Assembly: GCA_016630955.3 (NCBI GenBank) | Contig: CM049996.1 | Coordinates: 1,488,001 to 1,552,000 of the forward strand | Reading direction: 5' to 3' | From: Didymella arachidicola | Taxonomy: Eukaryota; Ascomycota; Dothideomycetes; Pleosporales; Didymellaceae | DNA: 64,000 bases | Shown: positions 11,001-22,200 of the stretch, piece by piece | Layout: each line of letters starts with the position of its first letter | How positions within the stretch are numbered: the stretch's first letter is position 1 | Notes under the pieces: model-generated | Told to the model about the DNA's origin: nothing | What the model saw: only the letters and a program-made list of their open reading frames with translations | The model's database searches: none | Made by a program: the position numbers and the translations under genes

Positions 11001-11034
11001 GAGTCATCAACCATCTTCATCTCCGCGATGACTC
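11001..11034. promoter_or_regulatory. Pair of Gcn4/CpcA-type TGACTC sites upstream of HIS5
   Basis: GAGTCA at 11001-11006 and TGACTC at 11029-11034 form two opposite-facing cores of the general amino-acid control element (TGASTCA), within 130 bases of the HIS5 ATG. Fungal histidine genes are known targets of Gcn4/CPC1, so regulation by amino-acid starvation is a reasonable inference. The remainder of the 349-base gap 10908-11256 showed nothing else. Confidence 0.5.
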
Positions 11035-11256
11035 GACGAAGGACTCGACATCACAGCAACACCGCCGCAATACAGTACACTAGCTCGAAGAAGCATGTCG
11101 AACCAGGGCGTTATTGACGGAGGAATGAATGACGGATGCGGTGTGGTGTCTGGGTGAGCCTGACACGCACGGGCAGGAACGATCATGAGAAGGAGCGAGG
11201 GATGCATCATCAATTCACCAAACAGAAACGCTACGCTAGATATCATGCACGATGTC

Positions 11257-12892
11257 TTAAGCCAAAGCGCCCATGGGGTCCCAAAGCTCGAGCATCTTCG
11301 GCTTTTGCTCCAACACCCTCTTGACCGTTGAGCTCACCACGCTGGGATCCACGACCGCTTGATACACAAATTCGTCCATCCACTTGTCACTCATGACGAA
11401 GTAGCCCTTGTCACCCACTCGGTCACTCCATGAGTTCTCAACCCTCCACCTCATGGGCTTACCATCTACGACATGCACAGCGGTCAACACCATGGCATGC
11501 GTCATCTGACTTTCGCCGGTCTGGAGGCGCTCAGCCTTCGACATTCCTAGCTTGATGTTGAAGCCAAGCTCGTATTCAAAAAGATCAGTGTCCATGATAC
11601 CCTTGTTCGAGTCGGAATATTTGCCAATGTCCGAACCAAAGAAGACAGGTATGCCCTTTTTGAGCATTGCTATACACGCGTCCTTGATAGTCTTCATGTC
11701 CACGTTCACGTACGTCACTGGCCGGCCTTCCCAGACGTTGCCAAGACGGTTCACACTGAGCAGGCGATTATACGGATTACGCGGGTCATTAACAAGTGAG
11801 AATAGCTGGTGCACATCAGTACCTGACATGGCACGTAGAGTCCTCGAATCGTTGAGCTCTTTAGCAAAAGCTGTTGGCCGGGTCTTGACGGTCTGGAGAT
11901 TGCCGTCACGATCGTAAAACTCCCATGTGAAAACCTTCTCTGGCGCTGGGGGAGGACCAAGCATCAAGGTAAGAATGAGATGGATCTCGCGCATCATAGT
12001 TGCCTTCTCAGCCGCGATATTCGCCTTGATGGCATCGGGCGCAGCGTTGCTAGTTGCGATTGAGCGCAGTCGGACAGCATCCTCGCGTAGTTTCGTAGTA
12101 ATGAGTGTGTCCATTACTCTCGAGTTACTGGCGTTGAACGAGTCTGGATAGAGACTGTGAGGAACCAACCCGTATTTCTCGACCAAGTTGGCGACCATGT
12201 CCCACTGTCCACCGTCTCCGACTGGGCTTGCCAGCAAAGCCTGCACCAGACGGCTGTCAATACTTTCAGATGTTGTCTCCAGAATGTTCTCGAGGAAGTA
12301 ATTCGCCTTCTCCATCTTATCCCAGTAGAAGAGGTATGCCTGCGAAAGCTGGAAGCTGTCAAGCTTGTACTTCTTCATGATGGCGATGCGGAATACATTC
12401 GTCGAGGCAAACAGCCAGCATCGCCCTGAAGAAGCTTGATTAGTGATCGGCGAGCCTTCGGTGGGAATCTTTATGCTGAATTGGTGGGTGTCTGAGATTG
12501 TAGCTGCTCGGGAGGAGAGAACGGCCGTGGCCGGATTCGAGCTCAGTGCCAGGAGGGCAAGTCGGTTCTGTGACTACCATCAGCTACCTTAGGCCTTTGA
12601 GAAGTGGCTTGTCATACCTTGGGGTCCTCCATGACTTTCCTCTCCCATTCTTCGGCATCCTTGGTGGAAATAGTCTTGGCTTGCCTTGACAGAGGTGTGT
12701 ACTTTGGTGCTATAGTAACGTCAGACTTCCTCCGAAACGACATTTGCTTGACGTACGAGCCTCTCCAGCAACATGTACGAAGCCATCCTTCTCACTTGTG
12801 GCTCTTTCCTCGTTCAAGTGCATGGCCTGGAGCCTCTCCCTCAACTTCTCATTGACAGCAACATCGGACGGCCTGGATTGATTTGCACCCAT
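11257..12892 (-). CDS. BLH1: Bleomycin hydrolase, cysteine aminopeptidase (C1B)
   Basis: Cytosolic papain-fold aminopeptidase that also inactivates bleomycin and homocysteine thiolactone. Three exons on the reverse strand, 12892..12757, 12709..12618 and 12567..11257, introns 47 and 50 nt; 512 aa, the normal length. Active site: Gln120 and Cys126 in NQASSGRCWLFAS, His near 434 in SQMTHAMVLTAVHV, Asn near 456 in VENSWSD. The C-terminus ends in alanine (GALA), as the self-trimming tail of this family often does. The N-terminus MGANQS fits the N-myristoylation consensus (Gly2, Ser6), suggesting membrane association. The start at 12892 was chosen over an upstream in-frame Met (12949) for this reason and for lack of conserved sequence upstream. 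Confidence 0.93.
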
Positions 12893-13328
12893 GATATGGA
12901 CTAGATTGATGATAACGCAGGAACTCAAGAAGAGAGGGGCTTCAAGCATAGATAGCGACTGTATATGGGCACCGTGATGGCCGCCTTATCGCAATCGCGG
13001 GGAAGCTATGGCGCGTGGCAGGGCCCCCGCATGTGATGCATCAGATGGCTGGGCGCACCTTCCCTTTGCTACTGGTCATGAGTCAGACGATAACGCACTG
13101 GCTGCGAGAAGCTGCGCAACGCGTCCGATACCGAGTACTGATACTGGACAGGTGACGAAGCAGAAAGATGAGGTTGAGACACTGCTTGGCTAGCAGCAGC
13201 AAGTGGACAATATAAGATTGTCTTGTCGTACAAGACGATCGCGATCGTGCTGCTCCAGGCATTTATATTTTAGACTATTATATATAATACTTTCGCAACT
13301 CTTATCAAATCGAATGACACGGTTTACC
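12893..13328. other. Intergenic between BLH1 and tRNA-Trp
   Basis: Contains the BLH1 promoter. A short AT-rich stretch (about 13261-13290, TATA-rich) lies just before the tRNA gene. No coding sequence recognised. Confidence 0.4.
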
Positions 13329-13410
13329 GGCCCGATGGCGCAATGGTAGCGCGTCAGATTCCAGTTAAGGTGTCTCCTGAAGGTTAGGCGTTCAAATCGC
13401 CTTCGGGTCA
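13329..13410 (+). tRNA. tRNA-Trp (CCA) with 10-nt intron
   Basis: Cloverleaf read by eye. Acceptor stem GGCCCGA pairs with TCGGGTC (one G-U), discriminator A at 13410. D arm GCGC-AATGGTA-GCGC, T arm AGGCG-TTCAAAT-CGCCT, variable loop AGGTT. The anticodon CCA is at 13361-13363. A 10-base intron, 13365-13374, follows the base after the anticodon, the standard tRNA intron position; the spliced molecule is 72 nt, the usual tRNA-Trp length, and matches the eukaryotic tRNA-Trp pattern closely in the D and variable regions. The anticodon stem has four good pairs and an A-C mismatch at the loop end, which is unusual. Confidence 0.87.
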
Positions 13411-13419
13411 TTCTATTTT
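13411..13419 (+). terminator. Pol III terminator-like T tract after tRNA-Trp
   Basis: TTCTATTTT follows the discriminator base directly; four consecutive Ts are the minimal pol III stop signal. A second T-run follows at about 13424-13428. Confidence 0.55.
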
Positions 13420-13964
13420 GCCATTTTTTGCTTCGTCGTTCCGTGCGCAGAGACCTCCCGACGAGATGTTAAGGCCGGCAACGGCCCGCTTTTTGCCCTC
13501 TGTGGACCGACATGTTTCAGCCACACATTCATCTGCTGATCGTGCTTAAGACGACCCGCTCTTCGCACCGTTCGCAACGTCTGGCGCACGTGACCCTCTG
13601 CAGTTCTTAACGTTCATTCCACCTTGTTCGAGGCTCTCTGGGAGCTCACAACTCCTACGCTTGAGCGCCTTGCATTGGGGACACCTTAGACTGTGCACGT
13701 AATACGAGCAGCAGAGAATGCGCCACGCTGGACTGCTATCCTGGGAAATGAGGATGCTCTGCGCCAGGCGCCAAAGCGCGTTTCACCCACCAACACAGCC
13801 AGCCTTGGACGCCTTCTCCTGACCCCTGCACATCGATCTGCAAAGTCTCAGGATTCTGTTCAACATATCGGGTTCGAAGCTTTCTTGATAAGTTCGCAGT
13901 CGCCAGTTTCCTTGACTGCTGTCACCTATCCTACTCACCTTCGCGCTCGTAATCGATATTCACG
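13420..13964. other. Promoter and leader of the four-pass membrane gene
   Basis: No convincing coding frame; one 127-aa forward frame (13693-14076) only overlaps the next gene in another phase and has no recognisable motif. Confidence 0.4.
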
Positions 13965-14722
13965 ATGGCGAACCAAGCTGGATTTTGGAAGAAGCGCGTG
14001 CTCGTGCCGTTCTGGATCGTGCGAATCTGCATCATGCTATTCCTTATTGGACTCTACGCATACGCTCTCCGCGTAGTTGATGAGGTTGGGGATGTCGCGA
14101 AGCCAGCCATTGCGTAAGATATGGACTACTATCTTGACAGAGCGCGTGCTAATTTTGTGCAGGAGTGCTGTGGTCTTCATACTATTCATCGTCATCTGCC
14201 TGCTCATCGACATTCTCGCCATCGTATTGTTCATGCGCGATGCGTTGAAGCCTGCGACATTCTTGACCATGAACTGCTTCCAGACGGGGTTCTTCGGTGG
14301 TGTCTTGATCATGGATCTCGTTGCAGTCATGCGAGGAACAAGCGCGGCTGGCATTGGATTCAGCGTCTTCGTGTTGTAAGTAAACGCAACATACCCTGTG
14401 CAACCCAGCGCTAATTCACTTCAGCCTTTCGTTCCTCAGCCTACTCATCTACTCAGCTGTTGGCTACCACCGCGCAAAGAAGCAAGCACAACGAGGCCAT
14501 TATGTTGCAGCACACAATCCAGCCATGTACAACCCCGTTGTACCTACTGCGTACTCGCCGCAGTCCCAAATCCCTCCGCCGTACCAACAGACTGCTTACC
14601 ATGGGCAGACAGGTGCGCCTGTCGGGCTTCAGCACAGCCAATACTTACCGCCATATCAGGCACACGGCCCAACGAACGACTATTACAACCAACAACCGCT
14701 AAAGCCAGCACATATGGTCTAG
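13965..14722 (+). CDS. Four-transmembrane protein with Pro/Gln/Tyr-rich tail (219 aa)
   Basis: Three exons, 13965..14113, 14163..14375 and 14425..14722, each separated by a 49-nt intron. The first ~135 residues form four hydrophobic helices (about residues 13-37, 52-75, 86-105 and 110-134), a tetraspan layout like MARVEL-type fungal membrane proteins. The cytoplasmic-looking C-terminal ~80 residues are rich in Pro, Gln, Tyr and His, with PPPY-like motifs (QIPPPYQQ), which are typical ligands of WW domains such as those of Rsp5-type ubiquitin ligases. The family was not identified; function unknown, probably plasma or vacuolar membrane. Confidence 0.8.
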
Positions 14723-15553
14723 ACACAACGGTTATATAGGGCCATTCAAGCAAACTCTTCGAGTTATTCCACCTACATCCCGTGTTGGTATGAAAAGCAG
14801 TGATCTCTATAGTGCTAACACTCCAGCTCTTCGAGTCCAAGCGAAGGGTGCATGCTTATGCAATATTGGTGATATCCACGTATGGCTTCGGCCAGGCACT
14901 CACTCAAGTGGTCCCGTTGACAGTCTCCTCATTTTGAGGAACGGGCCGTTCTCGGGAGTTTCCACTTTGGTGTTCCGGACGTCGACAGTTGGGGAAGGAG
15001 CTCCACCGTTCGGCATGACATGGAGTGCATGTCTGCAGGAACATTCAGCTTCAGGGTTCATGTTTTATTGCCAAAACGAGTGGCAGCCCTGTGCGAGGAA
15101 TTGGAACGCATGATACACGCACGTGTGAAGACGCGTCGGAGGTCCCGGCCAGAAAAGTCGCCGCTGCCGAGACGCGATTGGCCATGCAAAACACCGCACC
15201 CCTCCGCTTCGGACCTCGCTCACCATTCACAGCCTCAAACCCGCTCTTCGCCTAGCCTCCAATCTATCCTGCGATCAATCAAATTTCGATGAGCAGCACG
15301 TTCGACTGATGGTGCGATCTTCGCTGTGCATTAAGCCCAATTGACATGTCGCGTCTGCCGGGCCAGAGTACGAAGTAGGATTCGAGTATGAGCTAGAATG
15401 GCTGTCGTAAGCTGTCAAGTATCCATATGCCATAAGTATAAACATCGATATTGGCCCACTATGTTATGTAGCTGGTAAGCGTGCAGTTCTCGCTCCCACA
15501 GCTTCAGCTCCAATCTTTTCTCTCACCCGTTCGTCATACACACTCGCTTCAAG
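14723..15553. other. Intergenic, 0.83 kb
   Basis: Contains forward open frames up to 107 aa with no family features. The last 80 bases before 15554 look like a fungal 5' leader (CT-rich, ending CTTCAAG before ATG). Confidence 0.4.
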
Positions 15554-16512
15554 ATGCGTTGCTCTCTTCTCATCGCCGCGGCTCTGCCTCTCGCCCAGGG
15601 TATTCGCATCGTTCAGAGCAACGACGATGGCTGGGCCGAAATCAACATCAGGACCTTCTTCAACACTTTGAATGCTGCTGGTCACCAGGTAGTATTGAGT
15701 GGCCCAGCTGAGAACCAGTCTGGCACAGGTACAGCTTCAGCTTCAGCTTTCTAATAACCAGTATATTGATTGTGACAGGCTCTTCTGATGCTACGCCAAA
15801 GACTGTAGACTCCGACGGTTGCGAATTCTCATCTTGCCCTGGTGGAAGCCCGGCGACAGGTGCCAATACGACCGACCCTCGCTTGAACTACGTCAACTCG
15901 TACCCCGTCACGGCCATTAAGACTGGTATCTCAACTACAGCGCCCAAGCTCTGGAACGGAGCCGCTCCAGAACTCGCTCTTACAGGCCCCAACGTCGGTA
16001 GCAACGTCGGTGTCCAAGTCCCTTTCTCCGGAACCGTCGGCGCAGCTGTCTACGCTGCAAAGACCGCAAAGATCCCTGCAATCGCATTCTCCGGCTCCAG
16101 CGGCGACCGTACTGCATGGAATCAGCCTACCCCATTGTACAGCCAGATCTACTCAGACCTTGCCCTCAATGTCACCTCCACCATCATTAAGTCTGGAACG
16201 CCATATCTCCCTGACAACACCTGGCTCAACGTAAACTTCCCCGCGGTCTCGAGTACCAAATGCAACAACGTCAACCAATTCAAGTTCATTTTCACCCGTA
16301 TCAACAGCGGTCTCATTGGCAGTGATGCCGACATCACCGTGTGCGGGACCACTGCTAGACTGCCGTGGGAGACTGATGTTGCTGTCATCAGGGGCGGTGA
16401 CTGCTATGTCTCCATCTCACCCGGTGATGCGAACGACAAGACTACTGCTCCCGCCGCTCAGCAACAGATCATTTACAACAAGCTAAAGCCGATTCTGTCC
16501 TGTTTGCCGTAG
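15554..16512 (+). CDS. Secreted SurE-type acid phosphatase / nucleotidase (302 aa)
   Basis: Two exons, 15554..15728 and 15779..16512, around a 50-nt intron; the join gives NQSGTGSSDATPK. A cleavable signal peptide (residues 1 to about 16, MRCSLLIAAALPLAQG) is followed at once by IRIVQSNDDGW, the metal-binding NDDG loop of the SurE fold (Asn23, Asp24, Asp25). The later segment GPNVGSNVGVQVPFSGTVGA and AAKTAKIPAIAFSG match the second metal-ligand and helix region of SurE-like phosphatases; these hydrolyse phosphate monoesters and nucleotides. In fungi they are secreted or wall-bound acid phosphatases. Cysteines near 84, 89, 203, 232, 252 and 300 may form disulfides. Confidence 0.85.
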
Positions 16513-16861
16513 GCTACCTCCTAGCATTAAATAATACACAGACACGGTTTCAGGTTCGCTGAAATCATAAAGCACCGCCATTGATACCTATGTGCTTTTG
16601 GAATTTTTTCATTATGCCATTTGATGCTTGTACAGATGACCTTGAAACCCCCACGCTTTCAAAGCCATGTTCGAGAAAAGAAGAGGTGTCGGGGCCTACG
16701 ATTTTTGCGGTAGCACCAGCTTTCGCTCTGATAACAAAGAAGCCTACGAGAGTGAAAGCTGCCGTACATGCCATAGAGTTCCCGATGATGAACATAACCA
16801 TTTTCCGACCAAGAAAGCGATAACATTAGTCTAAGCAGCTTATAGAACTGAGTTCTACAAA
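16513..16861. other. Convergent 3' intergenic region
   Basis: Between the phosphatase and the decayed zinc-finger gene. Short overlapping open frames only; nothing recognised. Confidence 0.4.
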
Positions 16862-18424
16862 TCAATCAGACAAATCAATCAGATCGTATGCCACTCCACT
16901 TCCAAAGTCGTCTCCATCGTCGACCTTACTGACGGCTTCCTCTCCGTCCTTGCCTTCGGCGGGTTCCCATTGGTGAACCTTCCAGTCGACACCATGCATA
17001 GACCTAGGGTAAGGACAGGTTCTGTCCTTTCCTCCTAGTATGCATAAGCATGTAAGCTTCTGACACATGTGACTGCAGAAACATTTCTGTATCCTGCAGT
17101 TACCGCGTTGCTTGCACGGGAACCGGCTAGCCCAGTACTCGAGACACTTGTGCATATCCAGGTCAATCTGGGTGTGGTCATAACGACAAGGAGTCTTGGT
17201 GCATGCGTTCTGGAGATGGAAGGCCCGACAGGGTTTCTTGATATCCAATCGTGCCTTGGAGCGAGTCCACGACTCGCCAGTAGGCTCTGGTCGGTAAGGG
17301 TCGAGTTTTTGGCCGGCTGCATTGACTGGTATCAGGCCATCGATCGCTTGTGATGGGAACTGACTGAAGACTGTCTCATTTCCCGTTCCTGACGCATCAT
17401 CATGATGGAACATGCAAGGGTCGCGCACGCACTTGCTCTGCATACATGTTAGGCTTGTTACCGGAGATATTGACGGCCGCTGAACTTACTGCTTCAAACT
17501 CCCAGCAGATGCCGAACAGAACTGTGGTATCAGATGCAGACATGGACCTGGGGCCGTCGAAGACTTTTGGGAAAGCCACAGTCTTCAGTTGCAGTCGCGG
17601 CATGCTAGGATCTTCAACCATGCCTGAAATCTGTGACACGTGTTTGCCGTTCTTGGGATCTGACAGCAATACGTTGTTGAAATTCGCATCGCAGTCTGCC
17701 GCCAGGAACACATACTGGCATTGCGGGTCTCTAATGCTGACCTTGAACGTCTCTGCAATCTGTTAGTCAAGTTCTGCAGTCGTAGTACGTATGATTACAC
17801 ACCAAAGATCCTTGTCTTAATTAAGTCCTCGTTGCCAACATCGATGAAGTCGAAGAATGGGTCTGCACAGCAGAATCCATTCGCAAAACCTGAAAGAGCT
17901 CGACAGTCGTCGCCGAGCACGGTCGCAGATAAGCCTTTCAGGTTGGCATTGACTCAGACAACAATGCGGCAAGGTCCATTGTCAGGAAAGACTTGTTAGA
18001 GGTACTGTTGTACGGCCTCACGGAGCTCTTTCGCAGCTTTCGAGCCACCAGAAGTACCAGCGGTAAGCAAGTCTCGATGGAACTACATCGCTGGATCAGT
18101 CTCAAAATTTATCAACGCATGATTGACGTATCATATGGCTGTGAGCATCAACAAGCACAATGGCATATGGCTCTGGCGCGTCCTCGGTGTCGATTCTGCG
18201 ACCTCCAGCCTCTAGAAGCAGCGCACGATACTTTACCAGGAGTTCGTCGTAGGCCTTCTGACTCTGTTCAGCCTCTTGCGCGACTTCGTCCGCAGTTGTC
18301 TTTGAACTTATCAGTGGAAGTTGATAATAGCAGGCGGGGTGGCGCGTACCGTGATAGCTCCCATGACGCCGTCAGCATTGGCGATGAGCACTCGCAAGCG
18401 CGCTGTTGATCTGTCGCTTGTCAT
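16862..18424 (-). pseudogene. Decayed tandem-CCCH zinc-finger protein gene
   Basis: Five exon blocks can be read on the reverse strand: 18424..18350, 18299..18132, 18082..17803, 17752..17490 and 17437..16862. The first three encode the N-terminal domain of a fungal family of CCCH proteins (catalogued, I believe, as DUF7923): LLVKYRALLLEAGG, IVLVDAHSHM, DPFFDFIDVGNEDLIKT, VFLAADCDANFNNVL. The last blocks carry three CCCH-type fingers (SKCVRDPCMFHHD; PCRAFHLQNACTKTPCRYDH; a third Cys-rich stretch). Damage: in-frame TAA at 17998-17996 and TGA at 17956-17954 inside the third block, and the donor expected at 18131-18130 reads AT, not GT. All three fit single transitions. The 3' half is otherwise intact. 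Intact homologues are presumed RNA-binding. Confidence 0.75.
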
Positions 18425-19228
18425 TGTGTCTGCTCAATGTTACCTGTGAGATCGAGGAAGATGTATCGGTTGAGCAGACAGGAAGTTGAGTTGGGTCAAG
18501 ATAAAAGAAAACAAGTGGCAGGTGCACAGGAGGCTCAAAATTTATACACTTGGTTCACCTTCACCGAAGTAATTTCTTGGCGGCCAACAACAGAAGCCCT
18601 TGAACCCAACATTGCTCACAACTCGACTGAGACTTCCCGTTTCACTACCACGTAATTCATGTCATGCATCTCGCTGCATTACTACCTTCCTGTCACTGTG
18701 CCCATTCTCTCCTGTTCTTACGTATGAGTGGATCGAGTCGGTGGAGAGCAGTATTGACATACATCAAGCCTGTTCACGATGGAAGGAAATAATTCGGCTC
18801 CTGACATGATCGTGAGCTGCTCACAGTGTAGGGAGTGTGCTTCTGGACTATGTGCTCTTCAGTGACCATTAATCAGCGTCAGCATTGGAGCCGCACAATG
18901 AGACGGCGCAATTTACCGAGATGACTTCTGTCGAGACTGCAGCCTTCCTCTGATATAACCCTTGTAATTGCCATACTACGACGTCACGATCCTCGCTGCT
19001 CATCGTGTTGTATTTCGGTGCATCGCGTTGTGGGAGGCACGAGAGTCCTCCCGAGTACCTTCCTTCACCCTGTATCCGTGCACAGAAGCAGCGGGAAATC
19101 GAGGCTGGAAGACAAAGGTATGTGCTCATTAAGTATGATACTTGTAAGAAAGCCTATTCTGCGCCCAACCATCGCTATGCATTACCGCGGGGACGTTTGT
19201 GTACGAGTTTCTCCCGGCCTATATTTCC
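18425..19228. other. Upstream of the decayed CCCH gene; possible relic first exon
   Basis: On the reverse strand 19003..18917 encodes 29 protein-like residues starting MSSEDRDVVVWQLQGLYQRK and ending at a GTAAAT donor. It could be an N-terminal coiled-coil exon of the decayed CCCH gene or of a lost neighbour; no continuous path to 18424 could be read. The rest holds nothing recognisable. Confidence 0.3.
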
Positions 19229-22200
19229 TCAACCCTTCGCGTTCCAGCGATCATTATACGCGTTGACTCCAACTGCCACCTGTCTGTAGAACCAATTCCT
19301 ACTCCCTTCATCGCCGACCGGAATAAATGGTCCGTTCGTCCCACCCTTCAGCGTGATACTCAGCCCTGTCCTCTCCTTGCTGATGGTCTGCACATCCTTG
19401 AGCGGAACATCCCACTCGGTCTGTAACTTCTTTGTGCGCACCATCATGATAGCATTATAGGTGAGCATAATGAGAACATCCTTGTTTTGGAGCTCCAAGT
19501 GTGCGATGTAGTCCTCATTGAAGTACTTTCCGTTGTCGAGCGTCTTGAGCCAGAACTGGCCAAGAGCTTCACGCTGCGAGTATGGGCGCACAATGCCGTC
19601 GGTACCGATGAAGCGCGTGAGACGCACACGGTCAAGGCCCTCCTGGTCAAAGACGGTGGTAGTGTTGCGCACGCCTTCAGCCATGTTGGAGGCAAGGTCG
19701 AAGGCACCGATCGCGGCCTTGGTTGGGACACCGAGGAGACCCTTTCCAACGCCCTTGACGAAGCCGAGGGCACCTTCCTTTTCGGCACCTTGGATGGGGT
19801 GACGTGCAAGACCGCCAAGTCCGGACGCAAGACTGTTGGCAAAGGCGTTGCCACCAGCTGTAATACCATAGAGAGCGTGCTTCGGCCTGTTCCGGGAACG
19901 AGTGTTGCGGCGCTGATCTTGGAATTCCTTGTCGAGGGTTGCAGCAGACAAACCTTTCGACATACTACCGGTGAACTTGGCCATACTATCCGAGAATCCG
20001 AAGACGGACTTCTTGACGAAGCTCGAAGCACCCTTTGCAATGCCGATTCCAAGATCCTCAGGGCGGTCAGACTTGACGAGACCCTGGTACGGCTCGTAGA
20101 AGATGTCGGCGACACCAGAGCTGATGTTGGTGAAAAGACCGACTGGGTTGCCGAGGAAATCTGCTGAGCCAATAATGACGTGAACCTGCCTCAACGATTC
20201 CTGCACGTAGTGATTTTTGATGTTGTTGATAAGTGCACTTGTCGAGATACGAGCGTTCTCCAGGATGAGCGAGTTGTAGCGGACCGGTGCATCGTTGACG
20301 TTACCGATCGACATCGTCAGAACGTTGACTGCAAACATGAAGGGGTTCGAGGTAGACATAGTATCCTCGGCATTGATGCGCTCAGTACGGACGAAAGACA
20401 AGTCGATCTGCATAGGCTGCAGATGAAGCAGTTCGAAGTAGACATCTTGACCGGACTGTTCCTGCTTCGGCTCTGGGATGTCAAGTGAGTCGTCCCACAG
20501 CTTGCCTTCAGCTTCCTCGGACCATGAAGCTCCTGGGATCTGGGCGAAGTCGATCAACGCAAAGATGAAGTCTTCATCAATCTCAAGTGTCATCTGCTGC
20601 AGCAAGAAACTGAAGTACTTGATATACAGCACACCATACGAGTCATCCTTGACTTTGGTGATACTCGTTTGGAAGATAGGATGCGCCTCCATTTCTTTAC
20701 CAGTCTTCGGAACCACACTGGGGTAGAAGATGATAGGGAAGATGCCGCCGTACAGCTGGTTATCGATCTGGATCCACTTGATTTGCACATTGACCATCTG
20801 GTAAAGGGGCGAGTCTGAGTATTTCAGCTCGAGGTCACGGAGGGTGACATATACCAGTTCGCGCAAGTGACGATTGACGAGGGAGATTCCAATACCAGCC
20901 AGACGTAATTGCGCCTTGAAGGTGACATCGGTATCCTGGTCCTTAACTTCGAATCCGGTCGTCGTTGAAGATGACATGCCTGACTTCTGTTTGTACAAGC
21001 TCTTGGACGGCTTGTAGTTAGAGATTTCAAGTGTCTGGGTAGGGCCTTGAGCGACGACGTTCAGATCGATGACCTTCATGCCACTACCTTGCTGACCAGG
21101 TGGGATCTTGAAGGGAATGAGAGGCCCAATCTCGGCAAGCTTGACGTGCCGTTCCCTGCCGTTTGCGCTGATGACGATCTCCTTGTTCTTGGCTGCGGGG
21201 AAGTCCCAAGCATACGGCATAATGCTTCTTGGTGGCAAGCGGTACCTGATGGGCCTGAAGCCAGAGCCGCGGTCATCCTCATCTTCATCAAGGTTGGGGT
21301 TCTGTTGCCAGTATAAGAACTCTTGGTCGCTCATGTTCTTGAAGGAGAATGGCCAGTGCTTCGTCTCGACGCTGAGATGAACGAATATGGTGGCTTGCTC
21401 CATCAGAACGTCGATGCGCATCAACTTTTGGCGTTGGCCAGTCTTAGAAAGCTTGACGTGCACATTACCAACATTCGAAATGTTAAACGGAGAAGACCAC
21501 TGGTTGTTGACTCCAGGGTAGCAGATTGAGAGTTGCGGGGAGCCTCCCTGTCTCAGCCATCGAAGCGGCAGCAGCTCTCCTGACTTTAGTGTCATCCAAT
21601 CGGATTGCCCAGGCTCGCGAATGAGGATCTCCTCGTTGATTCGATTCTTGACGATGAAGCGTGGCGCAACGGAGACAACCTTTGTTAGATTGTACTTGCC
21701 CTCGCCCTCGGCAACGGACACACCAAGGTGCATTTCAGATCTCGAGTTGCTCGCAGGTATCGAAACGGCGTAAGTACTTCCGATAGCATCGAAACTTTGC
21801 GGTTTACTCCAGGTCGAGTCACCCACCTTGATGAGTGCACGATTCTTCTTGTTCTCGGATGGGTATGAGAACATGAAAGGCAGGGCTTTACCAGCGTCGC
21901 CTTGATCATCGCTGAAAGTACCCTGTGCACCTGAGGATCGACCACCTCCCAGGAATTGCTGCTGCTGTGACTTGAGGTCCAGGTTGAGGCCAGTGCGATT
22001 CAGAACGATGTAAGGACTAAAGATCGCGACCTTGAAAGCACCTCCACCATCGGGGAAGTTGCTATAGAGAGTCAGTGTGGTTCCACTTGCGAGTTTGCGA
22101 CAACTTACAAGAAGTGCATGTTAAGGTGCAACGTGGTGTCGTTGTTGCTCTTGACCTCGAGGACCTTCTCCCTTCTGAAGCTCTCTCGGTCCGTGGAATT

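Noticed and set aside
19487..20167. 226-aa forward ORF inside VPS13
   Set aside because: Antisense shadow of a large, certain gene.
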